Assembly (NCBI GenBank): GCA_023974075.1
Contig: JAMFTG010000287.1
Span: forward strand, 1-64,000
Source of the DNA: Chaenocephalus aceratus
Lineage: Eukaryota > Chordata > Actinopteri > Perciformes > Channichthyidae
Length of the DNA: 64,000 nucleotides
Direction of reading: 5' to 3'
Shown here piece after piece: positions 1 through 12,276 of the stretch. Position 1 is the stretch's first letter. Every line of letters begins with the position of its first letter. Position numbers and translations under genes: made by a program. Under the pieces are notes generated by a model. That model had not been told where the DNA came from. It saw nothing but the letters and a program-made list of their open reading frames with translations, and ran no database searches.

Positions 1-830
1 TTGGAACGAGTCAGAGGAAGGAGGGCTGAGAGCACCGATGAGCAAAGGTAGAGGGGGAGAGGGAACGAAGGTTACGGCGGACAGGTGCCGGATGAGAAGA
101 GATTAGTTTGTTATGTTTGGAAAGGAGGTAGAGAGAATGAAATGACGAAGTGATCGGATGTGTGGAGGTTTACAGAGAGGTTAGAAGTAGTGCAGGTCCT
201 TGAGAATATGAGATCAAGGACATTGCCAGCTTTATGAGTTGGTGGGGATGGAGGACAGTGAGAAAGCAAGGCGGTTAACAGAGATGTAGTTCGTCTATCT
301 TCCCTGTCTGGAGGTTGAAGTCTCCGAGAAGTACAGCGGGAGGGCCAGTTTCAGGGATGTGTGAGAGGAGATTATCTAATTCCTCCAAGAAGTCCCCCAA
401 GGCGCCTGGTGACGGTAGATAGAAAAACAACAATGGTTAATTGTATAGGATGGGTTACTGTGACGGCATGGAATTCAAAGGTGAAGGAGTGCAGTTAGGT
501 AGCTTGAAGAGGGAACAGCTCCATTGGGAGAGAGCAGGAGACCAGTGCCACCTCCTCTACAGTGGGTCTGGGTGTATGGGAGAAGGAATATGCTGTGGAG
601 AGAGCTGCTGGGGTGGATATGTTGGATGGAATAGTCCACGTCTCAGTGAGAGCAAGGAATAATCCAGGATCTGCAGGGAGGCGTAGCCAGAGATTAAGTC
701 AGCCTTCGGAACAGCTGACTGGCAGTTCCACAGGCCGCCTGAAACTAGATGTTGGATCTCAGTGGAGCATGTGGGATAGACGAGAGGCAGGCCGGTTATA
801 TCGCTTACGAGATACACAGGGCCAGTGATA
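1..830 (-). mobile_element. L2/CR1-type LINE fragment, endonuclease region
   Basis: Read on the minus strand, broken frames give the order expected of the N-terminal part of an L2-type LINE ORF2. First comes LWNCQSAVPKAD near 680-740, then a TETW motif near 625, then SFSHTPRP near 575, and then VLLGDFNL near 315-335. TETW and GDFN are conserved motifs of the APE-type endonuclease that nicks target DNA. Frames shift several times and stops occur, so the copy is dead. It continues past the left edge. Both the upstream end near 830 and the family name are inferred from motifs. Confidence 0.7.
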
Positions 831-1102
831 ATTTCGAGAAGACACATAAACAGGAATGGAGAAAATACACATGATTATAGCATGAGGGGCTAAAACAACC
901 AAATAAAATAAAACACCAGCGATACTTAGCTCAATCGAAAGTAGGATTTGCCTCCTCTTTGCCACCCTCGTGACTCCAGCAGGACTCTATTGTCTTCGTC
1001 TGTCTGACGCTGAAGCTGACGCTCCAGGAAAGTGCTACCTAAAATGGACACCTGATTGCTAAGTTCTCACAGTTGTGGGGCCACGTCCCTTTAATTAGTT
1101 AA

Positions 1103-1912
1103 AGGTGACATGTCATGCTTTTCCGGTTATTACCCCTCCCCTTGTGTGTTATGAAGGTTTTTATGCATGTAAATGGTGTGCAGAGTCAAAACCCTCAAAG
1201 TACACCATGTAGGGAGTAAACTCTAAAACAGAAAATACCTCCCCAAAACACCTCGTTGGAGATATGTCACTGTCCATTATATTCTTCCGGGGACATCATG
1301 ATGTCATGTCGTCCCCGGAACGAAATGGACCAATCCGTGGAGCCGTTACGTTACGTCCGCGGAGCCGTTACGTTAAGCCCCCGCTGTCTGTCCAAATTGA
1401 CCAATCCACGGACTTCCTCACACACTCAGTGCATGCAGCTCTGCTGATTTCTCCTCCCCTGGCTGCAGGCTGATAACAGACAGTTGGGATCGCAGTGAAA
1501 TTCTCTCTGCAGACCATTCTCACCAGCGTTTATCAAAATTGTTCATACTCAATATCAAGCCACACTTATTGTTTTTACCTCGGCTGTGACTTTGTGTGTG
1601 CTCAGGGCGAGTTGGCTGTGTTTCGCTGTGTATCGCTAAACAAGGAAATCACACCTCCACGGAGCTCAGCGTGATTCACAACGTCCCGACTGGTCCCGAC
1701 CCAATCGGAGCACACTGGGCTCACAGGGAGGGGGGGGCAAGAGCTGCAACGAGCCGTTTAGTGGAGAGAGTGAATACTGCTGAATACACATACTTTACAG
1801 AGATGCTGTATGCGAAACCAATGTGAGTTTGGAAAATTGCACAGTATAAATCTATTCTAGTAGACCACAACAATGGAATTATGATCAGTGGAAATGGCCA
1901 TGACATGTGACC
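1103..1912. mobile_element. TTAA-flanked non-autonomous DNA element (MITE-like)
   Basis: The segment is bounded by TTAA on both sides (1099-1102 and 1913-1916). Its ends are inverted: AGGTGACATGTCATG at the left and the complement of GGTCACATGTCATGG at the right. No transposase is visible. The right half (about 1480-1860) is clearly related to 25783-26230 on the opposite strand. TTAA duplication is typical of the piggyBac and Kolobok superfamilies, and which one applies cannot be told without a transposase. Confidence 0.65.
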
Positions 1913-1916
1913 TTAA

Positions 1917-2930
1917 CTCTCTGAAGCTGGTGGCCCTCAAAAGGAAATCTAGACTGGCTCCCTCCTGAGTTGTTATTGTGTCTTTTCAGTGGCCCAATGG
2001 TTTTACAATTACATTAAAACCCTAAGCTATAAAGTTATGAGTTTAACCCTTATACAGTTACACCTACTCAATAAGCTCTTAGTATTCTACAAATGTTGAA
2101 TCAAAGTTAACCCTAGCAGACAGTTAGTTCAGTTTTAAGGTTTCAGTCAAATTACTTGTCCCAAGTTTCTGCCTGACAGATTACTGTAGCGGTTTTGAGA
2201 TTTTAAAATCACAATTTCAGTCAGATCAACTACATAGCAGTATTACAGAGTACACACACTGAAAACAGAGAAAGTCTAAAAACAGAATTGTACTCACACA
2301 ATTCTAGAAGTCACCAGTGTTATCCTGTCAAAATCGAGTTGCACACTATTTTAGTTTACCTTACCATCATCCAAGGGTAGTTTTCACTATAAGTAAACAA
2401 TTATTGTGGACGGACACTCTAATTTACAGTTTTATACTATGTTCAATCTGAATTTTCTTTAAAATAAAAAACATCTATATTGATTCTGACTTTTTCTACA
2501 TCCAACTAACAGGTTTATCATTACGTGAGAAAAAAGATTATTAATTTAACCTTTTAGAAGGGAAGATATGGTAATTTGTTCTGGGAATGTCATTTTCGAG
2601 CCTGAGACCTGAAAAACAGGCTCAGTGCTAACAGGTTAATCACTATCATGGGGCTATATAAATCCATCTCCGGGTAATTCGGAGCACAATTGTACCTTTT
2701 ACAATTTAAATGTATTTGTATTGGGCTAGGAAAGTGACATTTCTGGGTGATTTTGTCAGTTTATGGAGCTTAGCCCACAAATCCTGGAGGTTCCAGGCCG
2801 ACTTTAGATGCTCATAAGCGGCCTCCTGCCATGCGCACCCACCCACGGAAAGAAGAAAAAGTGAAGAAAACGGTTAATTATATCTTAAAATAATAAAAAT
2901 GAAGTTTACATTTTTTTTCGAAAAAATGAC
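1917..2930. other. Intergenic, no gene seen
   Basis: AT-rich sequence without a convincing coding frame. The right part (about 2560-2640) ends in a TAACAGGTTAATC motif that resembles, inverted, the start of the stretch at 29400. This may be an old repeat end, but no partner end was found here. Confidence 0.4.
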
Positions 2931-2933
2931 TCA

Positions 2934-3967
2934 TGCGGCTTTCACACCAGCGCTTTTCAGTTTCTAGCTCCGAGCGGGAGCTTTTCTGGGTCAGCTCCGG
3001 TTTCCCTTTTCAGCTCCCGCTCTGTTCACACCGCCCACTGGCGCCCCAGAGCTGCCCATGCTGCGTCATGACGTCACCGTGTATATCGCTGATTTGCTCC
3101 CAACGGCAACCATTACGGTGCTCACAACAACAACAACAACAACGGGGAACTGCGTCGGGTCGATGATCGTGTTGCTTTTAATCACACGAAGCCAGAATAA
3201 ATGAATAACGACTTCTCCAACCTTATACTTTGCTCCAGAGTGCCGTGGTTCATTGTTTATTAATGTGTTTCTGCAGCATTTACCGACCGCTGCAGTGCTG
3301 GCTGCTCTTCCACGGGAGTTTATTCTCCCGTTAGCTCCCGGTTAGCTCACACTGCAGCGGCCGCTCTAAAGTATTCACGGTCCGACTCACACAAGCAGCT
3401 GATGCATATCCCCAGTTCCCCTTGGCCTAAGTGAATGTGTGTCAGTCTGAATTGACACTGTTTGGTATCACAACGCTGTTATGAACATTTCTCTGGTATA
3501 AAACGGGTAATGTTAGCATAGCAACCGAAGCTAAACTGACTACTTGCATCCGATAGCTGCAATAATACAAAACAACACGTCTGCCTCTCTCCACAATGAT
3601 CGATAACAGTGAACGGATGGTCAAAGTAAGGTACAAATAAACAGAATCACACGAAGCCTGGTTAGTGTTGCCTGCCTTTATAAAGTGTGTTTATAGGCAC
3701 TACTGCTTGTAGGCAGGCATGACAGTCGACCCATGTTCAGGGAGGTGGGTTTAGTTTCCTGCACGCCTCGACGTAAGAGAGACGTAAGCGACGCCACCTC
3801 TTAGCTCCGAAGCTCTTGCCTCTAGACCGACAATTTTTTGGAGCTGGAAGTGAACCCGATTCCGGAGCTAAGAGCCGGCGCCGCTGCGGTGTGAACAGGA
3901 AAAACCGGCGCTTTTCAGGCTCCAGCTCCGAGCCGGAGCTGAAAAAAGCGCTGGTGTGAAAGGGGCA
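2934..3967. mobile_element. Non-autonomous DNA element with long imperfect inverted termini
   Basis: The left end reads CTTTCACACCAGCGCTTTTC and the right end is its near-complement, ending in AAGCGCTGGTGTGAAAGG. Inverted similarity continues inward for roughly 100 bases: 'agctccgagc' blocks and 'gttcacaccgc' followed by 'ggcgcc' occur on both sides. No transposase frame is present. The 205-residue open frame across the right half is a by-product. A target duplication was not evident, so the superfamily is unassigned. A (CAA)7 run lies inside at 3122-3143. Confidence 0.6.
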
Positions 3968-4374
3968 TAAGAGCCAACGGAGATGGGGCCCGAAAAAGCT
4001 CAAGGGGCTTTGGGCCCTTTTTTCCCCTTCTCCGTTGTAAGTTGCAACGGATAAGGGGAAAAGTGTCCAAGGCTTCATTTCCCATTCTCCGTCAAAAATA
4101 TTCATCCATACATTTTGGACTACAGTCTGCACGAAATCGGAAACCCGGTTTTTGGGTGCACAAAAAAAACGGCTGTCTGCAAACACGGAGGTGAAGTGTC
4201 CGCTCGGCTGACCCCAATTTATTTTCCCATATGGAAGCCCACGGCGGTTGCCTATACGTGGATCACCCCGGTTTATTTTAGATGCACTCTGGGGCAATTT
4301 GGTCTGTCCAATTGGGCACCCACACCACTGATGTAAAAGTCCACCAGAATGCACATGATGATTGATGTTACCCT
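3968..4374. other. Intergenic, no gene seen
   Basis: No recognisable coding frame. A short imperfect inverted repeat (CCAACGGAGA near 3973 and TCTCCGTTG near 4030) sits just outside the right end of the preceding element. Confidence 0.35.
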
Positions 4375-4460
4375 AATACGAGTAAGGTCAAGGGCAGTAC
4401 CCATAGAGTCCAGTAGAGGGCTCTGCCTGTGCTTATTATGATTAGGGTTACAATAAGTAA
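4375..4460 (-). mobile_element. Solo fragment of the DIRS-like terminal module
   Basis: On the minus strand this matches the opening of the modules at 18917 and 42511: a GGGTTAC start, then TAAGCACAGG, AGCCCTCTACTGG and CTCTATGGGTACTGCCC. Only the outer ~85 bases of the module are present. The other palindrome arm and any coding part are missing. Confidence 0.6.
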
Positions 4461-4819
4461 CCCACCATTTTGAAAGTATTAGAAAAAACAACATCAGAGT
4501 AGGAGAAGATGGCGTGGAAGGTTTTCTACCAAATCAAAGCTTGTAAGGAGGGTGATGTATCCATCAGCGCAATGAACAGTTTCGTCATCAAACTCTGTGT
4601 GATGGTCTATGATGTGCTCGAACATCTACGAGAGTAATGCTTAGTTTAGAAAGAAACACTTATAGACCTCCAGTAAACACTAACATTAGCTTTTCATGTA
4701 ATGTAATACTAGCATAGTTCTTTACCTTCATCTTTTTATGAGTGGGTAGTTTCCAACACTATATCATTTCTTTATTATTGTTAATATTTTCATTACGGTC
4801 ATTATTATTATTATCTTAC

Positions 4820-5956
4820 CTCTCTCAATTCCCTGGTCTTCTCTGCCACTGTGCACACCAAGCGAGAATGAAAGCACCAGCGAGTAGGAGCTACCGTGGA
4901 AGCCTATGCTGGCAAATATCATCCAGTAGCTTGGTGCGCTTTGCTGAGCGGCTGAAAAAGGTGGCCAAGCCAGAGAGGTGGGAGAAGAATACCTTACACT
5001 CTCTTATCTTGGAAGCTCCCTTTGCCAAGACGAGATGTAAGATTTGAGCATAGCAGTGAATGAAAAGGGCCTGTGGAATTGTTCTTTAACTTTCGCGTGC
5101 ACCCCATTCAATCCAGAGGCCATAACAGCTGCTCCATCGTAGCACTGCGCGACCACTTTTTCAATACAACCACTCTCCCTCAGGAACTCCAGCAGCCGTG
5201 TAGCTATGGCCTCTGCTCGTTTGTCCTCTGTCACATCTTCGTACATGAAAAAAACGCTCTTTTATCCCATCTTCAGTGACATCGAAGCACATGACATCTG
5301 CGCCACGTCGCTAATGTCTGTTCTTTCATCCAACATGACCGCCACAGAAGGTGCCTTCCTCAGTTCCTTTTTCATGCTATCCGTTATTAGACTAGCAACA
5401 GCGCTGATCAGGTCATTGTGAATCCTCGAGGACATACCGGTAAAGAGTGTTGATGTGGCGAGGTGTGTGTGCAGGTCGCTGTCATATTCTGCCACTAAAT
5501 CCACCAACTCTATGTAATTCCCCTTGTTTGATGAAGTTACACTCTCATCGTGACCTCCGAACGGCAACTCCTGATTGCCCAAGTGCACCACACAGTTTAT
5601 GAGGCGTTTCAAAATTCCTTGGTTCCTCTTCACCTTTTCATTATGAACGATGACATCCCGGCATTGTTGCTCATCCAGCTGGAGCTCTCTCCTGGTGTCC
5701 CCAAATGTTTTAAGGCGAATAGTAGCTCCGAGGTGACCTGAAGCATTCCGATGGCGATGTGCTGATTTGGATAAACTTCAAAAAGCAAGCAATCCCAGCA
5801 GTAAAGCTTTGGTTCCCTGGTTGATCTAGTCATCCAGTTGTATCTGGCGTAATTGTCGATATTAAAATGCCTCTCGAACCGTTTTTTTTTAAGTAAGTTA
5901 AGCCGTGGTGTTGGTCGCCCTTTGGTAAATAAATCCAATTTATCAGTGTAACTCAT
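4820..5956 (-). pseudogene. hAT-superfamily transposase (ZMYM1-like), frameshifted
   Basis: Minus-strand frames give the N-terminal two-thirds of a hAT transposase of the ZMYM1-like kind. There is a TTF-type zinc-finger region (RFERHFNIDNYARYNWM then LYCWDCLLF), then FIMKRNQGILKRLI, then SVAVMLDERTDIS, the region carrying the first catalytic aspartate. QCYDGAAVM and TRWCFHSRLV follow. The frame changes near 5630, 5250 and 5045. The reading ends at 4820 on a canonical donor (GAG then GTAAGA), so a later exon with the hAT dimerisation domain should follow, but none is visible. I could not identify terminal repeats. The protein would have catalysed cut-and-paste transposition. Confidence 0.8.
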
Positions 5957-6339
5957 TCTTGAAAATTACTCGGTTAGTAGTTTTGCAATGATGTCATCAC
6001 TATCACTGACATGAGCCATCGTGAATGAACGTATGCTAATTAGCTACTTCCGCCTCGCTTGACCCGTTGTCATAACACATGCATAAACTTGGCAGCGCAG
6101 CGGGCGGAACTTGTCATAAAGTCCGCGATAATAAAGCCCACCCATTTCGAGGGAAGATATGATTGGTCAATTGTACTGTCACTTGACATTACTCTCTCGT
6201 TGTTTTACTATAGCGGGCCCTCTGTGAATGTACAGCAGGACCACCAATCAGCTCCTGTCTTGTGACTCGCAGAGACGAACTTCTTTTCATTATTTCAGTC
6301 CAGACTGCAGCAGGAGGACCGAGCCTGTCTTATGAAACT
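5957..6339. other. Region between hAT and DIRS fragments
   Basis: Upstream side of the hAT coding region, probably its 5' flank. No motif that I can name and no convincing gene. Confidence 0.35.
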
Positions 6340-7235
6340 GCCGGTAGAGCCATCAGCCATGTTTGGCCAGGAGGCCAGTGCCCTGCTGCAACAAGCTCAG
6401 GAGGCCCGCTGTTGTGCTCGGGAGATCTCCCGTACCTTTAGCCGCCGCCATAGTGGGCGTAGGTCATCAACCGCTCAAGCTGTATACCCTAGGCAACCCC
6501 TGAGGACCTGAGGGACTACTTGGAAGACTCTAGGCGGAGCAGGCGAAGACAGGCAGGTTGGCGTGGCGGCAGGGCTCGGGGCCATGGTTCCCGGCAGCCG
6601 CAGCCTTCCTCCTGACGCCAGCAAGGACCCAGCCCTGGCATCACTACAGCCCGTCGCATGGTTTGGACAGCTCTGAGCACGGACCACTGGGTGGTCTCAA
6701 CCATGACCCAGGGTTACCGGCTTCAGTTTGCTCGGACTTCCCCCTATGGCGAGATCAGCGACGGTTTCGTCAGTGACGGACCAGCGGCACACAGAGGCGT
6801 TACGGGTGGAGGTTTCCACCCTCCTAGCGAAAGGTGCAGTCAAGGAGGTGTTGCCAGGGGATCGGCGGGCTGAGTTCTATTCCCGCTATTTCCTCATCCC
6901 CAAAAAGGATAGGAGACTAAGACCAATCCTGGTCCTCAGTGGCCTCAACTGGTTTCTCCAGCCCCAGAAGTTAAACATTTGACAATTCCCAGGGTGAGGC
7001 AGGCAATCCAGGCAAGCGATAGGTTTGCCACCATAGACCTCAGGGACGCCTACTTTCAGATTCCCATCTGGGAGGGTCACAGGCGGTTCCTACGGTTCTG
7101 CGAGGACAAGATCTTCAAATTCTGTGTCCTCCCCTTTGGGATCTCGCTGGCCCCTCGCACCTTCACCAGGTGCATGGACGCGGTCCTTGGGCCTGGGGCG
7201 AGAAGGCTTCATCCGCTCCCTTTGGGGAGTTGATT
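6340..7235 (+). pseudogene. DIRS-type retrotransposon fragment: gag end and reverse transcriptase
   Basis: The first ~200 bases read as a gag-like tail (FGQEASALLQQAQEARCC). Then a broken frame gives a reverse transcriptase of DIRS type: EFYSRYFLIPKKDRRLRPIL, TIDLRDAYFQIPI (first catalytic aspartate) and VLPFGISLAPRTFTRCMDAV. The catalytic YxDD box that should follow is missing because similarity stops at about 7200. There are frame changes near 6560, 6660 and 6980. This is a different, more RT-complete fragment than the DIRS remnant at 43-46 kb. Confidence 0.75.
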
Positions 7236-8229
7236 TTGCATGCTAGCCAGCGCTAGATATTGTCTATGGTTTCCCAACAGGTAACCCGGCTGTGAGTGGC
7301 CTGTGTGAGGGTGCCAGTTGAACCTGTCAGTTGGCCTGGCGTCCAGCAGGCTAGCTTGAGCGGCTCCTTAAACGCCTGTGATCACTGGCCTTGAAGCTCT
7401 AGGTAGCGTCTTGCGCCTAAGCTTACAGAGGCCGAAGAGAGCGTCTGGCTGTCCTGCCAGCTCAGGGGTTTTGTAAATACTGTACATTTGTATATATTTC
7501 GTTTGTAGCAAGGGCTTGGGCCCATCGGGTTGTGTATGTGGTTGGAGCACTGGTGATGGTCATCTGCCAGCCAGAGGTGAGCTGTTGAAAAGTGCATTGT
7601 ATCTGGAGTAGGCCAGCAGTTAGTGAAAATACCTGAAAGTTGTCTTGTTAATCAAATTAATAAAACTGGGACAACAGAAGCAATTTCCATATGTAATTTC
7701 GTGGAATGTAATATATTTTTGAAAATAAACATTTTGACCCAAGACCACAAGAAAAACTATCAGTTTGGTCCTAAAAGTGAATGTCAGGTTTCAGGCCCGC
7801 TTTTTGTGATATTATATTTGGTTATTTAGTGTTTATTCTACTTCTATCTATCTAAATATACATGAAAATTGTTAATGCAAACCACTTTCTTTTGAAAACA
7901 GCAAATTCATACTAAACCTGCATGGAAAGTGACCAATCTTACTAACATTTCACAAAATATGTTCTTGCAAAAATAGTTCACCAAGGCAAACGTTTGGACA
8001 AAGAACTGCCGATCTTTGTAATTTACTGTACGTATAACATTAAAGTTAAGGCAGGGGGCCAAACATAGAAAGCTTGATAGTTTATTAATTCCCATAATCC
8101 TCAGCTGCACTGATAACCATCTAATGTTAGCATGCTTCAAGGTTAAACTAACATGTTCCAAATGGCTAAAATAGCATTTTATTTAAGTGAAGGTGAAAAA
8201 GCAGAGACTCACATGGCTGTAGACTGTGG
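7236..8229. other. Intergenic, no gene seen
   Basis: No coding frame that I trust. The short frames here have no recognisable motif. Confidence 0.4.
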
Positions 8230-8235
8230 TTTATT
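8230..8235 (-). promoter_or_regulatory. Candidate polyadenylation signal of the olfactory receptor gene
   Basis: AATAAA on the minus strand about 415 bases past the receptor stop codon. The position is plausible for a 3' UTR, but the hexamer alone is weak evidence. Confidence 0.3.
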
Positions 8236-8649
8236 GAATATATTACTTCATCATTACATTTTCATTATAGTAACAAAGGTTGAATGATTCACAACAAAAT
8301 ATTAAAACACAATAACAACAGTAAGTGGTGTAACATCACAATGCCTAACATACAGTACACCTCAAACCCTGTCAAATCTACTTTTTATGAGTATATGTTA
8401 AAAAATAGATTTTAATATTGACCTTAAATATGCATGAAGAGGCAGAACATAATATGTGTTCTAACTTTAAATCTATTACATTTAACAGAATAGTAATATT
8501 TTAACATTTGAGGGAAATTCAAGCCAAATCAAGTTAAATCAAGCATATACAATATTGTTGTTGTGCTTTATGTTGATCTCTATCTAATCATGTATCCCTT
8601 TAAATAATTATGATAGCAAACACAATCTAACATGGTCAACATATCCCTT

Positions 8650-9594
8650 TTATATTTCAGCAGCAGGGCCCTTCTTCAGAAATCTTAACACGCCTCCTTT
8701 GATTTGAGGCAGACCCAGGCCATACACGATAGGGTTATTGAGGGGGGGAATGATCAGATACGCTAAAGACAAAATAACTGCCACGCTTGGATTCAGTTGA
8801 TCAGCCTCAAATCGAGTCAAAGACACCTCGAGGAAGACAGAGATGGAGTAGGTCATAAAGGACACGATGTGAGGCAGGCAGGTTTGTAATGCCTTTCCTC
8901 TGAATTCAGACGATCTCCTGCTGCAGACCAGCAGAATCCGTAGATATGTGTACAGCACGAAGAACAGGGGGATGAAGATGATGGTCACCGAGAGAAACTG
9001 ACCAGCTATGTTGTTCAGAGTGGTGTCCACACAGGAGAGCTGCACCACAGGCCAGTTAGAGCAGAAAATCCGGTTCAGTTTATTTCCACACAGCGGTAAT
9101 CTAACAGTAAGATAGAGGCAGAAGCCAATAGTAAACACTGGGTAGAAAACAGCAACGAGCACAAGAACCTGCACCCATTTGAAGGTCATTTTACTGTGGT
9201 AGTGTAAGGGCTGACAGATAGCAATGAACCTATCGTAGGCCATGATGGTGAGGATGGTCATCTCACAGCAAGCATAGGTGTAAATAACATACACCTGAAT
9301 AAAGCATAATGGGCGTGAGACCAAATGAGAGTCAGAGAGGATGTCCTGCAGGAACCTGGGGAAGAATCCAGCTGAGCCATACAGAGAGTTTACACACAGA
9401 CAGCTGATGAAAATATACATGGGCTGATGCAGAGACTTCTGCAGGAACACTGCCAGAATAATGACCATGTTAGCAGAGACTATAGTCACATAGATGAACA
9501 GACACAAGATGAAGAACAGGTATCTGAGGGGCCCAAAGTCTGCAAACAGGGTGAACTGAAAGTAGGGAGGGTTCAGGCTGCTGTTGCTCTTCAT
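8650..9594 (-). CDS. Olfactory receptor, intact single exon
   Basis: A 314-residue seven-transmembrane receptor, normal in length for an odorant receptor. N4 in NSS is a glycosylation sequon ahead of the first membrane segment. LHQPMY (55-60) is in the first inner loop and C97 is the conserved disulfide cysteine. MAYDRFIAICQPLHY (118-132) is the DRY-like motif after segment 3, and KALQTCLPH (234-242) leads into segment 6. PPLNNPIVYGL (283-293) is the NPxxY motif of segment 7. All are hallmarks of vertebrate odorant receptors, which signal through a Golf protein in olfactory cilia. The frame ends in TAA with no internal stop. The motif set fits the fish water-soluble-odorant clades, but the subfamily and ligand cannot be told. 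A related dead copy lies at 13789-14896 on the other strand. Confidence 0.93.
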   Translation of the reverse strand: MKSNSSLNPPYFQFTLFADFGPLRYLFFILCLFIYVTIVSANMVIILAVFLQKSLHQPMYIFISCLCVNSLYGSAGFFPRFLQDILSDSHLVSRPLCFIQVYVIYTYACCEMTILTIMAYDRFIAICQPLHYHSKMTFKWVQVLVLVAVFYPVFTIGFCLYLTVRLPLCGNKLNRIFCSNWPVVQLSCVDTTLNNIAGQFLSVTIIFIPLFFVLYTYLRILLVCSRRSSEFRGKALQTCLPHIVSFMTYSISVFLEVSLTRFEADQLNPSVAVILSLAYLIIPPLNNPIVYGLGLPQIKGGVLRFLKKGPAAEI

Positions 9595-9650
9595 GTCTGC
9601 TCCAAAGAGAGGAACAATACAGGAACTGTTAATGAGATGCTGTTAGCTAC

Positions 9651-10030
9651 ATTTCAGATATTAATACAAAATCAGCCTGCATGCAATCTCCAACAGTTGT
9701 ATGTGACCATGTTAAATATAACCTCTGGGAAAATCTCACCTCCACATACAGTAGTTCACAGACTTATTCAGGCTCTCTGTATCTGCGAAGGAAGGGGGAA
9801 TATAAATGCACAACAAGGGAAATGTTCAAAGTTAAATGTCGTAATTCAACACCAACAGTAATGCAAAAACACAATAAGCCTGCGTGCATGTGAATTACAA
9901 CCTTCCTAACACTTGTACTTGACAATATTGAATTTAGCTTCAGGTAGCTGGAGAAGAGAAGCACACAAATGAAGGGCAGGAAAAAAGTCTCATAAACTAC
10001 ATGAACCACCAAGATGGTCATTCGCATTGA
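9651..10030. repeat. Upstream duplication, copy 1
   Basis: Diverged local repeat with 10351-10735. Shared blocks in the same order are ATTAATACAAAATCAGCCTG, CTCACCTCCACATACA, GTTCACAGACT, GTGCATGTGAA-like blocks and CTCATAAACTACATG. It lies just upstream of the olfactory receptor start and may contain its promoter or a non-coding first exon. Confidence 0.6.
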
Positions 10031-10350
10031 TTTAAACATTATTTCACACTCGTACACATTGCTTCCTTCATGTTTGCAAGTCGGCCTGAACAGAGAACAC
10101 ATTCATAGAAAGACCAAGAGTTATAGAAAGGAGAAGCAAGACTTAAGGAAAGGTCACAAGCAGACAATAATCAATATAATCTCATTTGAAGTAAGTCAAA
10201 TATAAGTGAGAATATATTCTTTCCTTATTTTAAATTCATATATGTGCCCAAATACTTACATGCAGAAGCAGTATACACATGTATACAGTATGATTATCTA
10301 CCTGTGTCAAGGTACTAACAATAAAACAACGTATGCTACTCAATAATCAT

Positions 10351-10735
10351 ATATTAATACAAAATCAGCCTGCTTGCATGCATGTGAATTGTAACATCTC
10401 CTAGGGTTGTACGTGACAATATTGTGCTGGGAATATCTCACCTCCACATACACCACATGCAGCAAAGGTCTGGCCTGTCTCAGTTATTCAAACAGGAGTT
10501 CACAGACTGACTCAGGCTTTCTGTCTCTGGATAAAAGGACGGAATATAACTGCAACATGTCCTAATTCAACACATACAATACTAAAAACCACAATAACCT
10601 GCATGCATGTGAACGGCAAACTTTCACAGTTGGACCTGACAATAGGAAATATACATTCCAAGTAACCGAAGAAGTGATGTACACAAACTAAGACCTTCTC
10701 ATAAACTACATGCACCACAATCCTGGCATCTCTCA
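10351..10735. repeat. Upstream duplication, copy 2
   Basis: Second copy of the block at 9651-10030, about 700 bases further upstream of the receptor, with several insertions and deletions between the copies. No coding frame is shared. Confidence 0.6.
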
Positions 10736-12270
<1,535 letters not shown>

Positions 12271-12276
12271 GGGTAT

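Noticed and set aside
3737..4354. 205-residue minus-strand frame
   Set aside because: It runs across the terminus of an inverted-repeat element into unrelated sequence and has no family features.
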